Assembly (NCBI GenBank): GCA_045546695.1
Contig: JAZQDE010000032.1
Location: 1 to 26,063 of the forward strand
DNA from: SIG424 sp045546695
GTDB taxonomy: Bacteria > Bacillota > Clostridia > UBA1212 > UBA1255
DNA length: 26,063 nt
Reading direction: 5' to 3'
Shown here: positions 14,852-23,390 of the stretch, in pieces
Layout of the letters: each line of letters starts with the position of its first letter
Position numbering within the stretch: position 1 is the first letter of the stretch
Notes under the pieces: model-generated
Databases searched by the model: none
Seen by the model: only the letters and a program-made list of their open reading frames with translations
Told to the model about the DNA's origin: nothing
Program-made: the position numbers and the translations under genes

Positions 14852-15871
14852 ATGGCACGTGATATAGGAATAGATTTAGGTACAGCCAATACGTTGGTAC
14901 ACGTTTCAGGTAAAGGAATTATCATACGTGAACCATCTGTTGTTGCGATAAATAAAAACACAAACGAAGTTCTGGCGGTTGGCGATGCGGCCAAGAGAAT
15001 GATAGGAAGGACTCCGGGCAGTATTGTGGCGATAAGACCACTTCGCGACGGTGTTATTGCTGACTTTGACGTTACAGAGCAGATGCTTCGCTATTTTATC
15101 AAAAAAGCGATGGGTTCAATTGGTTTTGGCAAGCCTAATCTTATTATTTGCGTGCCGTCAGGTGTCACAGAAGTAGAATATCTTGCAGTAGAAGAAGCTG
15201 CTGAGAGAGCCGGCGCAAGACGCAAGCCTCTGCTTTTCGAAGAACCGTTGCTTGCTGCTATCGGTGCGGGACTTCCTATTGATGAAGCTACAGGCTGTAT
15301 GGTCGTAGATATCGGCGGCGGTACGAGCGAGGTTGCCGTACTTTCAATGGGAGGTATTGTTCACTCTGAATCCCTGAGAATAGCGGGAGACGCCATTGAT
15401 AATTACATTTCACTCTTTGCAAAAAGAGAACATAACCTTGTTATCGGCGAACGTACCGCAGAGGATATTAAGCTGACAATCGGTGCTGCTTATCCTAAGG
15501 CACAAGAGGAATATATGGATATTAAAGGTAGAGACTTGCTGACAGGTCTGCCTAAAAACGTAAGAATTACTTCCACAGAAGTTTGCGAGGCCATAAGAGA
15601 GCCTGTTTCAGCTATCGTAGAGGCAGTCAAAGACGCCCTGGAGGAGACTCCGCCGGAGCTTGCCGCAGACATTATGGAACATGGTATTATGTTGACAGGC
15701 GGAGGCGCGCTTCTCAGTGGCCTTGACAAGATTATCAAGCTTGAAACAGGTATGCCTGTGTATATTGCGGAGAATCCGCTTGATTGCGTTGCCATGGGCA
15801 CAGCTGTTTGCCTTGAAGAAGAAGGTCTGCGCAAGATGCTTTATCAGAACAGGACGACGGGTATTTTCTGA
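14852..15871 (+). CDS. mreB: Rod shape-determining protein MreB
   Basis: 339 residues, typical length. Actin-fold motifs are in order: IGIDLGTANTLVHVSGKGI (phosphate-1), RPLRDGVIADFDVTE, CVPSGVTEVE, VVDIGGGTSEVAVLSMGGIV (phosphate-2) and LTGGGALLSGLDKII (adenosine). It forms membrane-bound filaments that guide side-wall peptidoglycan synthesis. AAGAGG lies 7 bases before the ATG. The stop is TGA, two bases before mreC, showing tight coupling. Confidence 0.97.
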   Translation: MARDIGIDLGTANTLVHVSGKGIIIREPSVVAINKNTNEVLAVGDAAKRMIGRTPGSIVAIRPLRDGVIADFDVTEQMLRYFIKKAMGSIGFGKPNLIICVPSGVTEVEYLAVEEAAERAGARRKPLLFEEPLLAAIGAGLPIDEATGCMVVDIGGGTSEVAVLSMGGIVHSESLRIAGDAIDNYISLFAKREHNLVIGERTAEDIKLTIGAAYPKAQEEYMDIKGRDLLTGLPKNVRITSTEVCEAIREPVSAIVEAVKDALEETPPELAADIMEHGIMLTGGGALLSGLDKIIKLETGMPVYIAENPLDCVAMGTAVCLEEEGLRKMLYQNRTTGIF

Positions 15872-15873
15872 GA

Positions 15874-16707
15874 ATGAAAGGGAACACAAAGCGTTTTATT
15901 ATTATATTTTGTGTATTGATTGTTTTCTGTATTGCTTCCATCAGTTTTTCAGCAAAAGAAGGCAGTCTGCTTGGGCGTGTATATAATGTAATAGGTACCC
16001 CTTTCCAGTATATTCAGAAGGGCTTTACGTCAGTAGGCACTTCTGTACGCAAAGCATTTTCGGTTATGTCTGAATATGATGAGATCAAAGACCGGATAGA
16101 GGAGCTTGAGCAGGAAAATGACCGCTTACAGAATATGGAAAATCAGTATGACAAGCTCGAAGATGAAAATGAGACTCTTCGCGAACTTCTTGAACTTAAA
16201 GGATATTTTGAAGATTACGAGATGGTTGCCGCAAACGTTATTGCACAGGACGTTTCAGACTGGTTCAATGAATTTACTATAGACAAAGGCACTTCTGATG
16301 GAATAAAAGACGGAGATGTTGTTATAACAGCAGAAGGTCTCGTCGGTCTTGTTTACAATTGCGGTGTTTCAACGGCTAAAGTCAGAAGTATTGTGGATGA
16401 ACAATACATACTATATGGGAGAATCTCCCGCAGTAACGAACTTGTACGTCTGAGAGGTACTACAAATGAGAACTATTCAGCAAGACTCAAGCTTGACAGA
16501 ATAGCTGACACGACAGAGCTTTACGTAGGAGATACAATTGTAACGGCGGAGAGCGGCGGTGTTTATCCGAAGGGACTTGTTCTTGGCGTCGTTGTTGAGA
16601 TTGTCGTTGATGAAAACAGCAACGAAAGATACGCATACGTTGAGCCGACTGTTAAGTTTACAGAAGTCAGCAGACTTTTCGTGCTGGTGACAAATGAAGA
16701 GGGGTAA
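15874..16707 (+). CDS. mreC: Cell-shape protein MreC
   Basis: 277 residues. A single N-terminal membrane segment (FIIIFCVLIVFCIASISF, ~8-25) is followed by a heptad-rich coiled coil (~68-110, rich in E/L/N). The extracellular beta-barrel domain follows (ANVIAQDVSDWFNEFTIDKG, GDVVITAEGLVGLV, GDTIVTAESGGVYPKGLVLG). The last block is the family signature for the second barrel. MreC links the MreB filaments to PBP2 outside the membrane. Confidence 0.95.
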   Translation: MKGNTKRFIIIFCVLIVFCIASISFSAKEGSLLGRVYNVIGTPFQYIQKGFTSVGTSVRKAFSVMSEYDEIKDRIEELEQENDRLQNMENQYDKLEDENETLRELLELKGYFEDYEMVAANVIAQDVSDWFNEFTIDKGTSDGIKDGDVVITAEGLVGLVYNCGVSTAKVRSIVDEQYILYGRISRSNELVRLRGTTNENYSARLKLDRIADTTELYVGDTIVTAESGGVYPKGLVLGVVVEIVVDENSNERYAYVEPTVKFTEVSRLFVLVTNEEG

Positions 16708-16714
16708 GTAAGAT

Positions 16715-17260
16715 ATGATGCATTCAAAGAAACATATTCTGATATACGCACTCCTCATAATTGTTCTTGCCGGATTGCAGGAGGCATTTTTCAACCATCT
16801 GCGCATCCTTGGCGCAAAGCCGAATCTGACGCTTGTGGCAGTATGCATTATTGCCGTACGCATGACAAGGACAGAGGCAATGGTCCTTGGTTTTCTGGCA
16901 GGTCTGTACGTTGACATTGTATATTCAAGATACGTAGGACTATATGCTCTCCTTTATATGGTAATATGCGTTATACTCGCTATTGCTACGAGCCAAGATT
17001 TTAAGCGTACAGTCTGGTGGCCTGTTGTTACGGGAGTACCGGCCTTCTTTGTTTTCACGATGGCAGAGAGCTTTATTATAAGACTTATAGCGATGTATGC
17101 GGTCGACAGCCCGTATTTATATGAAAATTACTGGACACATATAACGTCGAGGATACTACCGGAGGTCCTGTACGACTTTATTGCCCTTGCCGTACTTTTC
17201 GTTCCTCTACACTGGATTATGGGAAAAGTACGCGTAAAAGATGAACAAATGAATTATTAA
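16715..17260 (+). CDS. mreD: Rod shape-determining protein MreD
   Basis: 181 residues with five to six membrane segments. Typical elements are LRILGAKPNLTLVAVCIIAV, LGFLAGLYVDIVYSRYVGLY and the C-terminal LYDFIALAVLFVPLHWIM. It is an integral partner of MreC and RodA/PBP2. It starts 7 bases after mreC with a GAGGGG site overlapping the mreC end; the second codon is also ATG, so the start may be one residue later. Confidence 0.93.
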   Translation: MMHSKKHILIYALLIIVLAGLQEAFFNHLRILGAKPNLTLVAVCIIAVRMTRTEAMVLGFLAGLYVDIVYSRYVGLYALLYMVICVILAIATSQDFKRTVWWPVVTGVPAFFVFTMAESFIIRLIAMYAVDSPYLYENYWTHITSRILPEVLYDFIALAVLFVPLHWIMGKVRVKDEQMNY

Positions 17261-17278
17261 TTACTAAGGATAACTCAA

Positions 17279-19408
17279 ATGAAGCGAGAAAAAGGAAACA
17301 ATAAGACAGATATAAAAAAAGAACATTGGCATGGCCTTGCAGAACGTGTTGTATCGCTTGTGAAAAGCCGCAGTTTCTACGTAGGTCTGTTTATTGTTGT
17401 CCTGATGATGGTGCTGACCATCAAGCTCTATAATCTGCAGGTTGTCCGCGGTGATGAATATAAGGATATGGCTCACGCTTCTACAGGTAAGATTCTGAGT
17501 GTCTCTGTAGACGCACCACGCGGAAATATATATGACCGTAATGGAGTGTTGATTGCATCAAACAGGCAATCGTACAAGATAACGATGGTCAATAAAAATA
17601 ATCCCCAGTCAGAAAGAGATGCAATGTATCTTGAACTTGTCAATATTTTTGAAAAGAATTCAGATACGTATGTAAATGAACTGTCAAGATATCTGGCTTC
17701 TCCTACGGAATGGAGCAGCAGACTTGAAGATAACGAAGAGCGTCAGGATGACTTTATAAACAGTATAGTGAAAAAGAAGTCTCACCGGTCAAAAATACAG
17801 TCAGCAGCAGATGCCTTCGATTATCTGCGCACAGAAAGATTCAACATTGACCCTTTTTACTCAGATGAAGATGCCTATAAAATAATGATAATGAGATACC
17901 AGACGTTTTCGTTTGGTCTGAGCAATCTTATGCCGACAGTTATAGGAACAGACTGCTGCGAAGAGACGGTTTGTGAGATAGAGTCAAGATATTACGATTT
18001 CCCCGGCCTGAGCTCTGAGATTACATATTTCAGAGAATATGTTAACTGCGAATACGCAAGCCATATTATCGGATACGTGCGCGCTATAAACAGCGAAGAA
18101 TATGCTGCCATGAAAGACGACGGATATACAATAAATGATATCATCGGTAAGATTGGCATCGAAAAAACGTATGAAAGTCAGCTAAGAGGCACGGCCGGTA
18201 TACGAGAAATCTATCTTGATACCGCAGGAGAGATAAGGGAATATTCGTATACACCGCCTGTCCCCGGAAACGACGTATATCTGACAATTGATTACGATTT
18301 ACAGTCAAAATGTGTTGAACATCTTAAAAACAGGATAGATACTATTGCCTCCGAGGCAGATGGAATAAAGAACTTCGGCGATGCCGAAGCAGGCTCTGTT
18401 GTTGTCATGAACGTGAAAACAGCGGAAGTTCTTTCAATGGCAAATTATCCTAATTATGACAACAGGATTTTCCTCGAACCATCTTCAAATCAGGCCGCAC
18501 AGCAGGCAATAACAGATCTTTTCACCGATCCTACGTCTCCGAGCCTTAACAGAGCCACACAGGGTCTGTACCCGATCGGTTCTACATTCAAGCCTGTTGT
18601 AGCTGTCGCATCCCTTATGGAAAATGTTATAACGACAAAAACAGAGATAAAATGTTCCGGTTTTATCACGATTTTCGAGCAAAAGCACCATTGTTTGTCC
18701 CGCCATGGGAACCTGGCCCTTACAGAAGCAATTGCCAGATCCTGCAACGTATATTTTATGGAATGTGGTATTGACCTCGGTATAGAAGCACTTGATTCAT
18801 GGGCAAAGAGCTTTGGCCTCGGTGAAAAGACAGGCATTGAAATCAGTGAATACAAAGGATACAGAAACAATGTTGAAACGATGAAGCTCAAAGAACCTGA
18901 TTCAAATCACGTGTGGTCTGATTCCGATACGGCGCAGTCTTCAATCGGCCAGTTGTATAACCTTTTCACACCCTTGCAGCTTTGCCGTTATACATGCGCG
19001 CTGTCAAACGGAGGATATCTGAATCAGCCGCATATCGTGTCAGGGGTTAAGACATTTAATGGAAACATTATAGAAACAGACAGCGAAAAACAGAGTTCGC
19101 TGTCTAAAATAGAAGTGACAGATAAGGTACTCGGAAACGTTAAAGACGGTATGATTGAGATGGTAAATCTCAGCTCAAAAGCACGAAAAGCCTTTGCGGA
19201 TTTCCCGGAAGGATTTGTTGCGGCAAAAACAGGTACTCCTGAGACGGGCATGGAGGCATTTGGTGAGAGCTCTCACTCAGTACTTATTTGTTATGCACCG
19301 GCAAACGATCCGGAAATTGCGATTTCTATAGTAATAGAACACGGTGCTTCCGGATCAAACTCGCTTGAGCTTGCTGCAGCGATTATGAAGGATTATTTTG
19401 GAATGTAA
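17279..19408 (+). CDS. mrdA: Penicillin-binding protein 2 (class B, elongation transpeptidase)
   Basis: 709 residues. There is one membrane anchor (~33-50), then the class B pedestal with APRGNIYDRNG (79-89) and IGKIGIEKTYESQLRG (~289-303). The transpeptidase domain keeps all active-site motifs: S435-T-F-K438 (IGSTFK), S488-C-N490 and K650-T-G652. It cross-links peptidoglycan in the rod-elongation complex. It follows mreD by 18 bases. The segment ~106-220 is long and charged and accounts for the size above the ~600-650 common for PBP2. A partner rodA gene is not in the window. Confidence 0.95.
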   Translation: MKREKGNNKTDIKKEHWHGLAERVVSLVKSRSFYVGLFIVVLMMVLTIKLYNLQVVRGDEYKDMAHASTGKILSVSVDAPRGNIYDRNGVLIASNRQSYKITMVNKNNPQSERDAMYLELVNIFEKNSDTYVNELSRYLASPTEWSSRLEDNEERQDDFINSIVKKKSHRSKIQSAADAFDYLRTERFNIDPFYSDEDAYKIMIMRYQTFSFGLSNLMPTVIGTDCCEETVCEIESRYYDFPGLSSEITYFREYVNCEYASHIIGYVRAINSEEYAAMKDDGYTINDIIGKIGIEKTYESQLRGTAGIREIYLDTAGEIREYSYTPPVPGNDVYLTIDYDLQSKCVEHLKNRIDTIASEADGIKNFGDAEAGSVVVMNVKTAEVLSMANYPNYDNRIFLEPSSNQAAQQAITDLFTDPTSPSLNRATQGLYPIGSTFKPVVAVASLMENVITTKTEIKCSGFITIFEQKHHCLSRHGNLALTEAIARSCNVYFMECGIDLGIEALDSWAKSFGLGEKTGIEISEYKGYRNNVETMKLKEPDSNHVWSDSDTAQSSIGQLYNLFTPLQLCRYTCALSNGGYLNQPHIVSGVKTFNGNIIETDSEKQSSLSKIEVTDKVLGNVKDGMIEMVNLSSKARKAFADFPEGFVAAKTGTPETGMEAFGESSHSVLICYAPANDPEIAISIVIEHGASGSNSLELAAAIMKDYFGM

Positions 19409-19428
19409 ATATAATTTGGAGGGAAATT

Positions 19429-22083
19429 ATGAAAAAAATCATTTATACCGGTTTGATTTGTACGTTGGCTTTTATACTGTTATTTGCCTTTGGTTGTAAT
19501 GGTGAAAAGGAATATAAGCTTCAGGAAGGTACGCAAGTCGTTACGGTAAGCTCGCAGGGTTTTGATTATTCATTAGGTCTTTCGTTTAATTTTGATGGAG
19601 AATACAAGGGCTTTGCTGTAGATGCCGTCCCGTACAATGATATTCACGACAGTGCAAATTGTAATAAATGTGGCATTGTAGACGTTGACGGTACAAAGGC
19701 GTTCTTGTTACAGGCTTCCGGTTACTCAGGAGCCGGCGCCGGACTTCTCATTAAGATGGAGCAACCGATGCTTGCTTCTGTTTTTTCCGGAATAACTATG
19801 ACATTCAGAGCTTCGGCTGATAAAACAGATAACGAGCTGCGTGTTACAAGGGGAGATGCGACTTCAAGAAGTGAAACGAAAAACGATAGCCCTGACCTTT
19901 CCGGTGCCAAAGATGACTGGAAGACCGTAAACCTCGACTTGTCATCTGTCGGAGCGTTGGCAGATGAGGACGGATATCTCCGTTCGTTTGTGATTTTCAT
20001 GCGCAATTATGACAATACGGATATATACATCAGAAATATTACTCTGAAAGCTAATCTTGAGGAGGCATGTTCTGTTGATATAAACGTAACAGAGAGCCTT
20101 TATGAAAAGGGAGCTGTTACGTCAATTGCAAATTCAATCGCCGATAAACTTACAGATGCAGGTATTGCCGCAGAGGTTTCGGTAACGTGTGAAGAATACA
20201 AACAAAATACTCTTTCACAGGACGGCGCTATTACGTATTATATTGACCTTAACTTTGCAAGCGGCTCGTATTTTACCGAGAGCATCACAAAAACTATTCC
20301 CGCCCTCAGTGAAACGTGGCTGACAGAAGGTAGCAAAGAGTATGGTTACACTATGAAGGACGAAGGTGATATTGATACGTCTTCCCTGAGCAGTGGTATG
20401 CTTACGATTGCAGATACGAAAGTAAAGTGTAATGAAAAGCTGAAAGGCGCTCAATATGCCGTTTATGCAGAAGGAATATCTTACACAGATGAGAGCATAG
20501 AGTGGAAAGAAGCACAACAAGCCGATACAAAGAGCAATAAAGTCAAAAAAATATTTGTAAATGCTTTCCTTGATTATGCAGATTCACTTGTTGCAGGCAC
20601 TAAATACAATATTGCAGTAAGACTTGTTACGAAGGACGATAACTACATTCCCGTATGTGAAAAGCAATTCACATACAACGTTGACAACTCAACCGTCGGA
20701 GAGGCTATGATTGCGGCGAAAAATGCGATTGCCGCTGCAACTGTTGAATGCGGAAACGGCGACGATAAAGAAGCTCGTGTAAAAGAGGCATTAGAAGGCA
20801 TCGTTGCTAACAGCGACATTTCTATCGAAGTTAAGCTCAAGACAAAATCAATGGCTGCAAGCAGTTTTGATATTATAATTACAAGCACAAAGGATGAAAA
20901 TTTCGCTCACAAAGGCGAATCATTTGTGATTGAAAATTTTGTTTCATGGCATGACGTGAAAAATCTTGACAACGTACTCGTGCCGCAGACACCTTATGAT
21001 GGCACAGAAGGTATCGTTCTTGCTCAGGATTTCATACTGACGCATTTCACAAACAGCTATTCTGCAATCAGAAGTGCAGGTTACGAATTTTACTCACCAT
21101 TGGAAATCTGTACGCCGCCTGCGATTTCTTTCACATGGACAGATAAAAATGATACCGGTAAATATACAGTGACTGTTGCTGACAATCCGGAATTTGAAAA
21201 TTCATATAGTTATTCCACAAAGACAACAAGCATTGACCTTTACAACTTCCAACCCGGCGTAAAATACTACTGGAAAGTTGCGACTGAAGATAGCGAGTCC
21301 GTTGTTTTCACATTCTCGATTGCAACAGGATATACAAGATTCCTGAAAATTGACGGCGTGCAGAATGTGCGTGACCTTGGTGGATACAAGACAGCAAACG
21401 GTCAGGCAGTTAAATACGGTCTTCTGTATCGAAGCGCAAACCTTGACAGCGTAAAGTCACAGGGTATAAAAGAATTTGTAGACCGCCTCGGTGTAAAAAC
21501 AGACCTTGATTTCAGAGGAGACAATGGCAACTCCCCGCTTGGAAAAGATGTTAACTACCTCGATTATGCCATAAAATGGTATAGCGGTATTTTTGCTGAT
21601 GAGGAGAAGCTCGATCTTATCAGACAGACTATCGGCGAATATGCAAATCCTGAGAATTATCCAATGTGCTTCCATTGCGCTGTCGGCAGAGACCGCACAG
21701 GAACAATGTCTTTCCTCATACTGGGACTTCTTGGTGTAGACGAGGAGACGCTCGTAAGAGAGTACTTCCTGTCAATGTATTCTGCAATGGGCAGCTTTTC
21801 AGAGTCTGAGTTCAACGCCCTTAGCGACCAGCTCTTCCCATTTATTTCAAAACTTCACACATACGGAGAGAGTGACGATACGCTTCAGGTGAAAATCGAG
21901 AAATTTATGCTCGGAATCGGTGTAACTCAGGACGAAATAAACTCAATCAGAAGCATTATGCTTGAAGGTGAACCATCTTCCGGTAAAAATGAAGCAGGTT
22001 GCGCTTCATCTGCTTCGGTTGCTCACATTATGTTTGTTATGGCGGCGTTTGTCGTTTTGAAAAAGAAATCGACTTGTAAATAA
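19429..22083 (+). CDS. Surface lipoprotein with tyrosine phosphatase domain
   Basis: 884 residues. The signal peptide ends AFGC (C23, lipidation). Residues ~24-550 are a largely unrecognised beta-rich extracellular region; 40-205 resembles a carbohydrate-binding-like sandwich. Residues ~560-635 look like a fibronectin type III domain (SFTWTDKNDTGKYTVTVADN ... FQPGVKYYWKVATED). From ~638 is a Y_phosphatase3-type phosphatase: NVRDLGGYKTANG, LLYRSANLDSV and the active site HC750AVGRDR756TG with intact Cys-x5-Arg. The C-terminus is a GC-SSAS motif, a hydrophobic span and KKK, like the sorting tails of some clostridial surface proteins. It starts 20 bases after PBP2 with GGAGG 5 bases before the ATG. 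The substrate is unknown; an extracellular phosphatase acting on proteins, lipids or inositol phosphates is possible. Confidence 0.82.
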   Translation: MKKIIYTGLICTLAFILLFAFGCNGEKEYKLQEGTQVVTVSSQGFDYSLGLSFNFDGEYKGFAVDAVPYNDIHDSANCNKCGIVDVDGTKAFLLQASGYSGAGAGLLIKMEQPMLASVFSGITMTFRASADKTDNELRVTRGDATSRSETKNDSPDLSGAKDDWKTVNLDLSSVGALADEDGYLRSFVIFMRNYDNTDIYIRNITLKANLEEACSVDINVTESLYEKGAVTSIANSIADKLTDAGIAAEVSVTCEEYKQNTLSQDGAITYYIDLNFASGSYFTESITKTIPALSETWLTEGSKEYGYTMKDEGDIDTSSLSSGMLTIADTKVKCNEKLKGAQYAVYAEGISYTDESIEWKEAQQADTKSNKVKKIFVNAFLDYADSLVAGTKYNIAVRLVTKDDNYIPVCEKQFTYNVDNSTVGEAMIAAKNAIAAATVECGNGDDKEARVKEALEGIVANSDISIEVKLKTKSMAASSFDIIITSTKDENFAHKGESFVIENFVSWHDVKNLDNVLVPQTPYDGTEGIVLAQDFILTHFTNSYSAIRSAGYEFYSPLEICTPPAISFTWTDKNDTGKYTVTVADNPEFENSYSYSTKTTSIDLYNFQPGVKYYWKVATEDSESVVFTFSIATGYTRFLKIDGVQNVRDLGGYKTANGQAVKYGLLYRSANLDSVKSQGIKEFVDRLGVKTDLDFRGDNGNSPLGKDVNYLDYAIKWYSGIFADEEKLDLIRQTIGEYANPENYPMCFHCAVGRDRTGTMSFLILGLLGVDEETLVREYFLSMYSAMGSFSESEFNALSDQLFPFISKLHTYGESDDTLQVKIEKFMLGIGVTQDEINSIRSIMLEGEPSSGKNEAGCASSASVAHIMFVMAAFVVLKKKSTCK

Positions 22084-22102
22084 AGCGTTATTTTGGTATG
22101 AT
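22074..22102 (+). promoter_or_regulatory. Possible internal promoter before NodB-like gene
   Basis: -35 TTGTAA (22074-22079), 17-base spacer, -10 TATGAT (22097-22102). The -35 overlaps the end of the phosphatase gene. It may give the downstream genes expression independent of the mre operon. Match quality is moderate. Confidence 0.4.
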
Positions 22103-22135
22103 AATTTGTGTATATGTTAGAGAGGAGTCTTGACT

Positions 22136-23059
22136 ATGCGTAAGAGTCAGATTGTTGCGTTATTAATATTACTTATAGTGGTTACAATTATTATAATTGT
22201 AGGTTCATGTCAGGATAAGACACCTGATAATACTCAGAGTCTCAAGCCTACGATAGCACCTGCTACACCTACCATGCAGGCACCTACGCCTACGGCAGAT
22301 AATACTACTCCGACGCCTACTCCGACTGCTATCCCCGTACAGAAGCCGATAATAGCTGACTTTACAAGATTTGACGAGTACAGCAAAGAAACTCTTAAGC
22401 TTGCTACAAAGGATAAAGTTAATCCGGATGATGAGGTTGTTTTCTCAGACAGCAGCGTTACAGAGGCATTGAATGGTCTTGACTATATACTTTCCAATCC
22501 GGGATCAGGCAGTACAACTGATATCTACGTATGTATAATGCTCAATAGCTACAAATACAACAACGATATTAATACTATACTTGATTTTGCCAGAGCAAAT
22601 TCAGTAAAAATGACATTCTTTGCTACTGCATCGTATCTGAGCAATGCAGAAAACTATGCGATAATCAATACAATTCACAATGATGGTCACGCTCTTGGCG
22701 TGAGAGGCAATTTCTCAACTCTGAGCCATCAGGGTCTTTGTGATACAGTATGGAATCTCGAAGTCAAATACCAGACAATCCTTGCTGATCCATCTTTCAG
22801 AACCACATTGTATGCACCTGAAAAGAAAGAATTTTCACAAAGAGACGTTGCTCTCCTCAATGCGATGGGATATACATCTGTATTCAGATATCAGGGAGTT
22901 ATTGATTCATCAACAGAAAACAAGACTTACGACGGCGTTGTCCTCAGAGCGTACATGGGTGAGAGTGATTATGCAAAGGATTCTTCTGCCGATGACATTA
23001 TAAGTTACCTTACATGGGGCCTGCAGAAGGGATATAAATTTGCTGCCCTCAGCAAATAA
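22136..23059 (+). CDS. NodB-like (polysaccharide deacetylase-fold) lipoprotein, catalytic motifs lost
   Basis: 307 residues from ATG 22136, chosen because AGGAG lies 8 bases upstream; a TTG two codons earlier is too close. Lipoprotein signal ending VGSC (C25), then a Thr/Pro-rich linker (~40-70, repeated TPTPT). The rest follows the NodB layout: DIYVCIMLNSYKY where TFDDG is expected, ILDFARANSVKMTFFATASYL, INTIHNDGHALGVRGNFSTLS where the metal-binding H-x3-H is expected, then LLNAMGYTSVFR. The DD of motif 1 is replaced by LN, and motif 2 has R-G-N-F in place of the histidine pair. It is therefore unlikely to be an active metal-dependent deacetylase and may bind cell-wall glycan. The fold call comes from pattern similarity and is less sure than the lipoprotein call. 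Confidence 0.7.
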   Translation: MRKSQIVALLILLIVVTIIIIVGSCQDKTPDNTQSLKPTIAPATPTMQAPTPTADNTTPTPTPTAIPVQKPIIADFTRFDEYSKETLKLATKDKVNPDDEVVFSDSSVTEALNGLDYILSNPGSGSTTDIYVCIMLNSYKYNNDINTILDFARANSVKMTFFATASYLSNAENYAIINTIHNDGHALGVRGNFSTLSHQGLCDTVWNLEVKYQTILADPSFRTTLYAPEKKEFSQRDVALLNAMGYTSVFRYQGVIDSSTENKTYDGVVLRAYMGESDYAKDSSADDIISYLTWGLQKGYKFAALSK

Positions 23060-23097
23060 TTTTCACCGCGAATATAATTTAGATTTGGAGAATATAT

Positions 23098-23370
23098 ATG
23101 AAAAAAGCAGTATTGACTGTTATTGGTAATGACAGAATAGGTATTATTGCCCGCGTGAGCAATTGCCTGGCAGATGCGAACATCAACATTCTTGATATTT
23201 CACAGACAACAATGAGTGAAATGTTTACGATGATAATGTTGGTAGATGTTTCACAGTGCAACGTTGGTTTTGACGTGATAGCGCAGAAGATTAAAGACCT
23301 TGGCACGGAGATGCAAATGCAAATGCAGCTCCAGGATATGGATATCTTCAATTCAATGCACAAGATATGA
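23098..23370 (+). CDS. ACT domain protein (UPF0237)
   Basis: 90 residues forming one ACT domain and little else: KAVLTVIGNDRIGIIARVSNCLADANINILDISQTTM is the classic ligand-binding start. The GcvR-like small ACT proteins are expected to sense an amino acid. TTGGAG lies 7 bases before the ATG. It is conserved beside UPF0210 genes, and that gene follows 20 bases downstream, so the two probably act together. Confidence 0.93.
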   Translation: MKKAVLTVIGNDRIGIIARVSNCLADANINILDISQTTMSEMFTMIMLVDVSQCNVGFDVIAQKIKDLGTEMQMQMQLQDMDIFNSMHKI

Positions 23371-23390
23371 TAAGGAGAGGTTTTTGATCT

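Noticed and set aside
22136..23059. Active polysaccharide deacetylase
   Set aside because: The Asp-Asp of motif 1 and the metal-binding histidines of motif 2 are not present.
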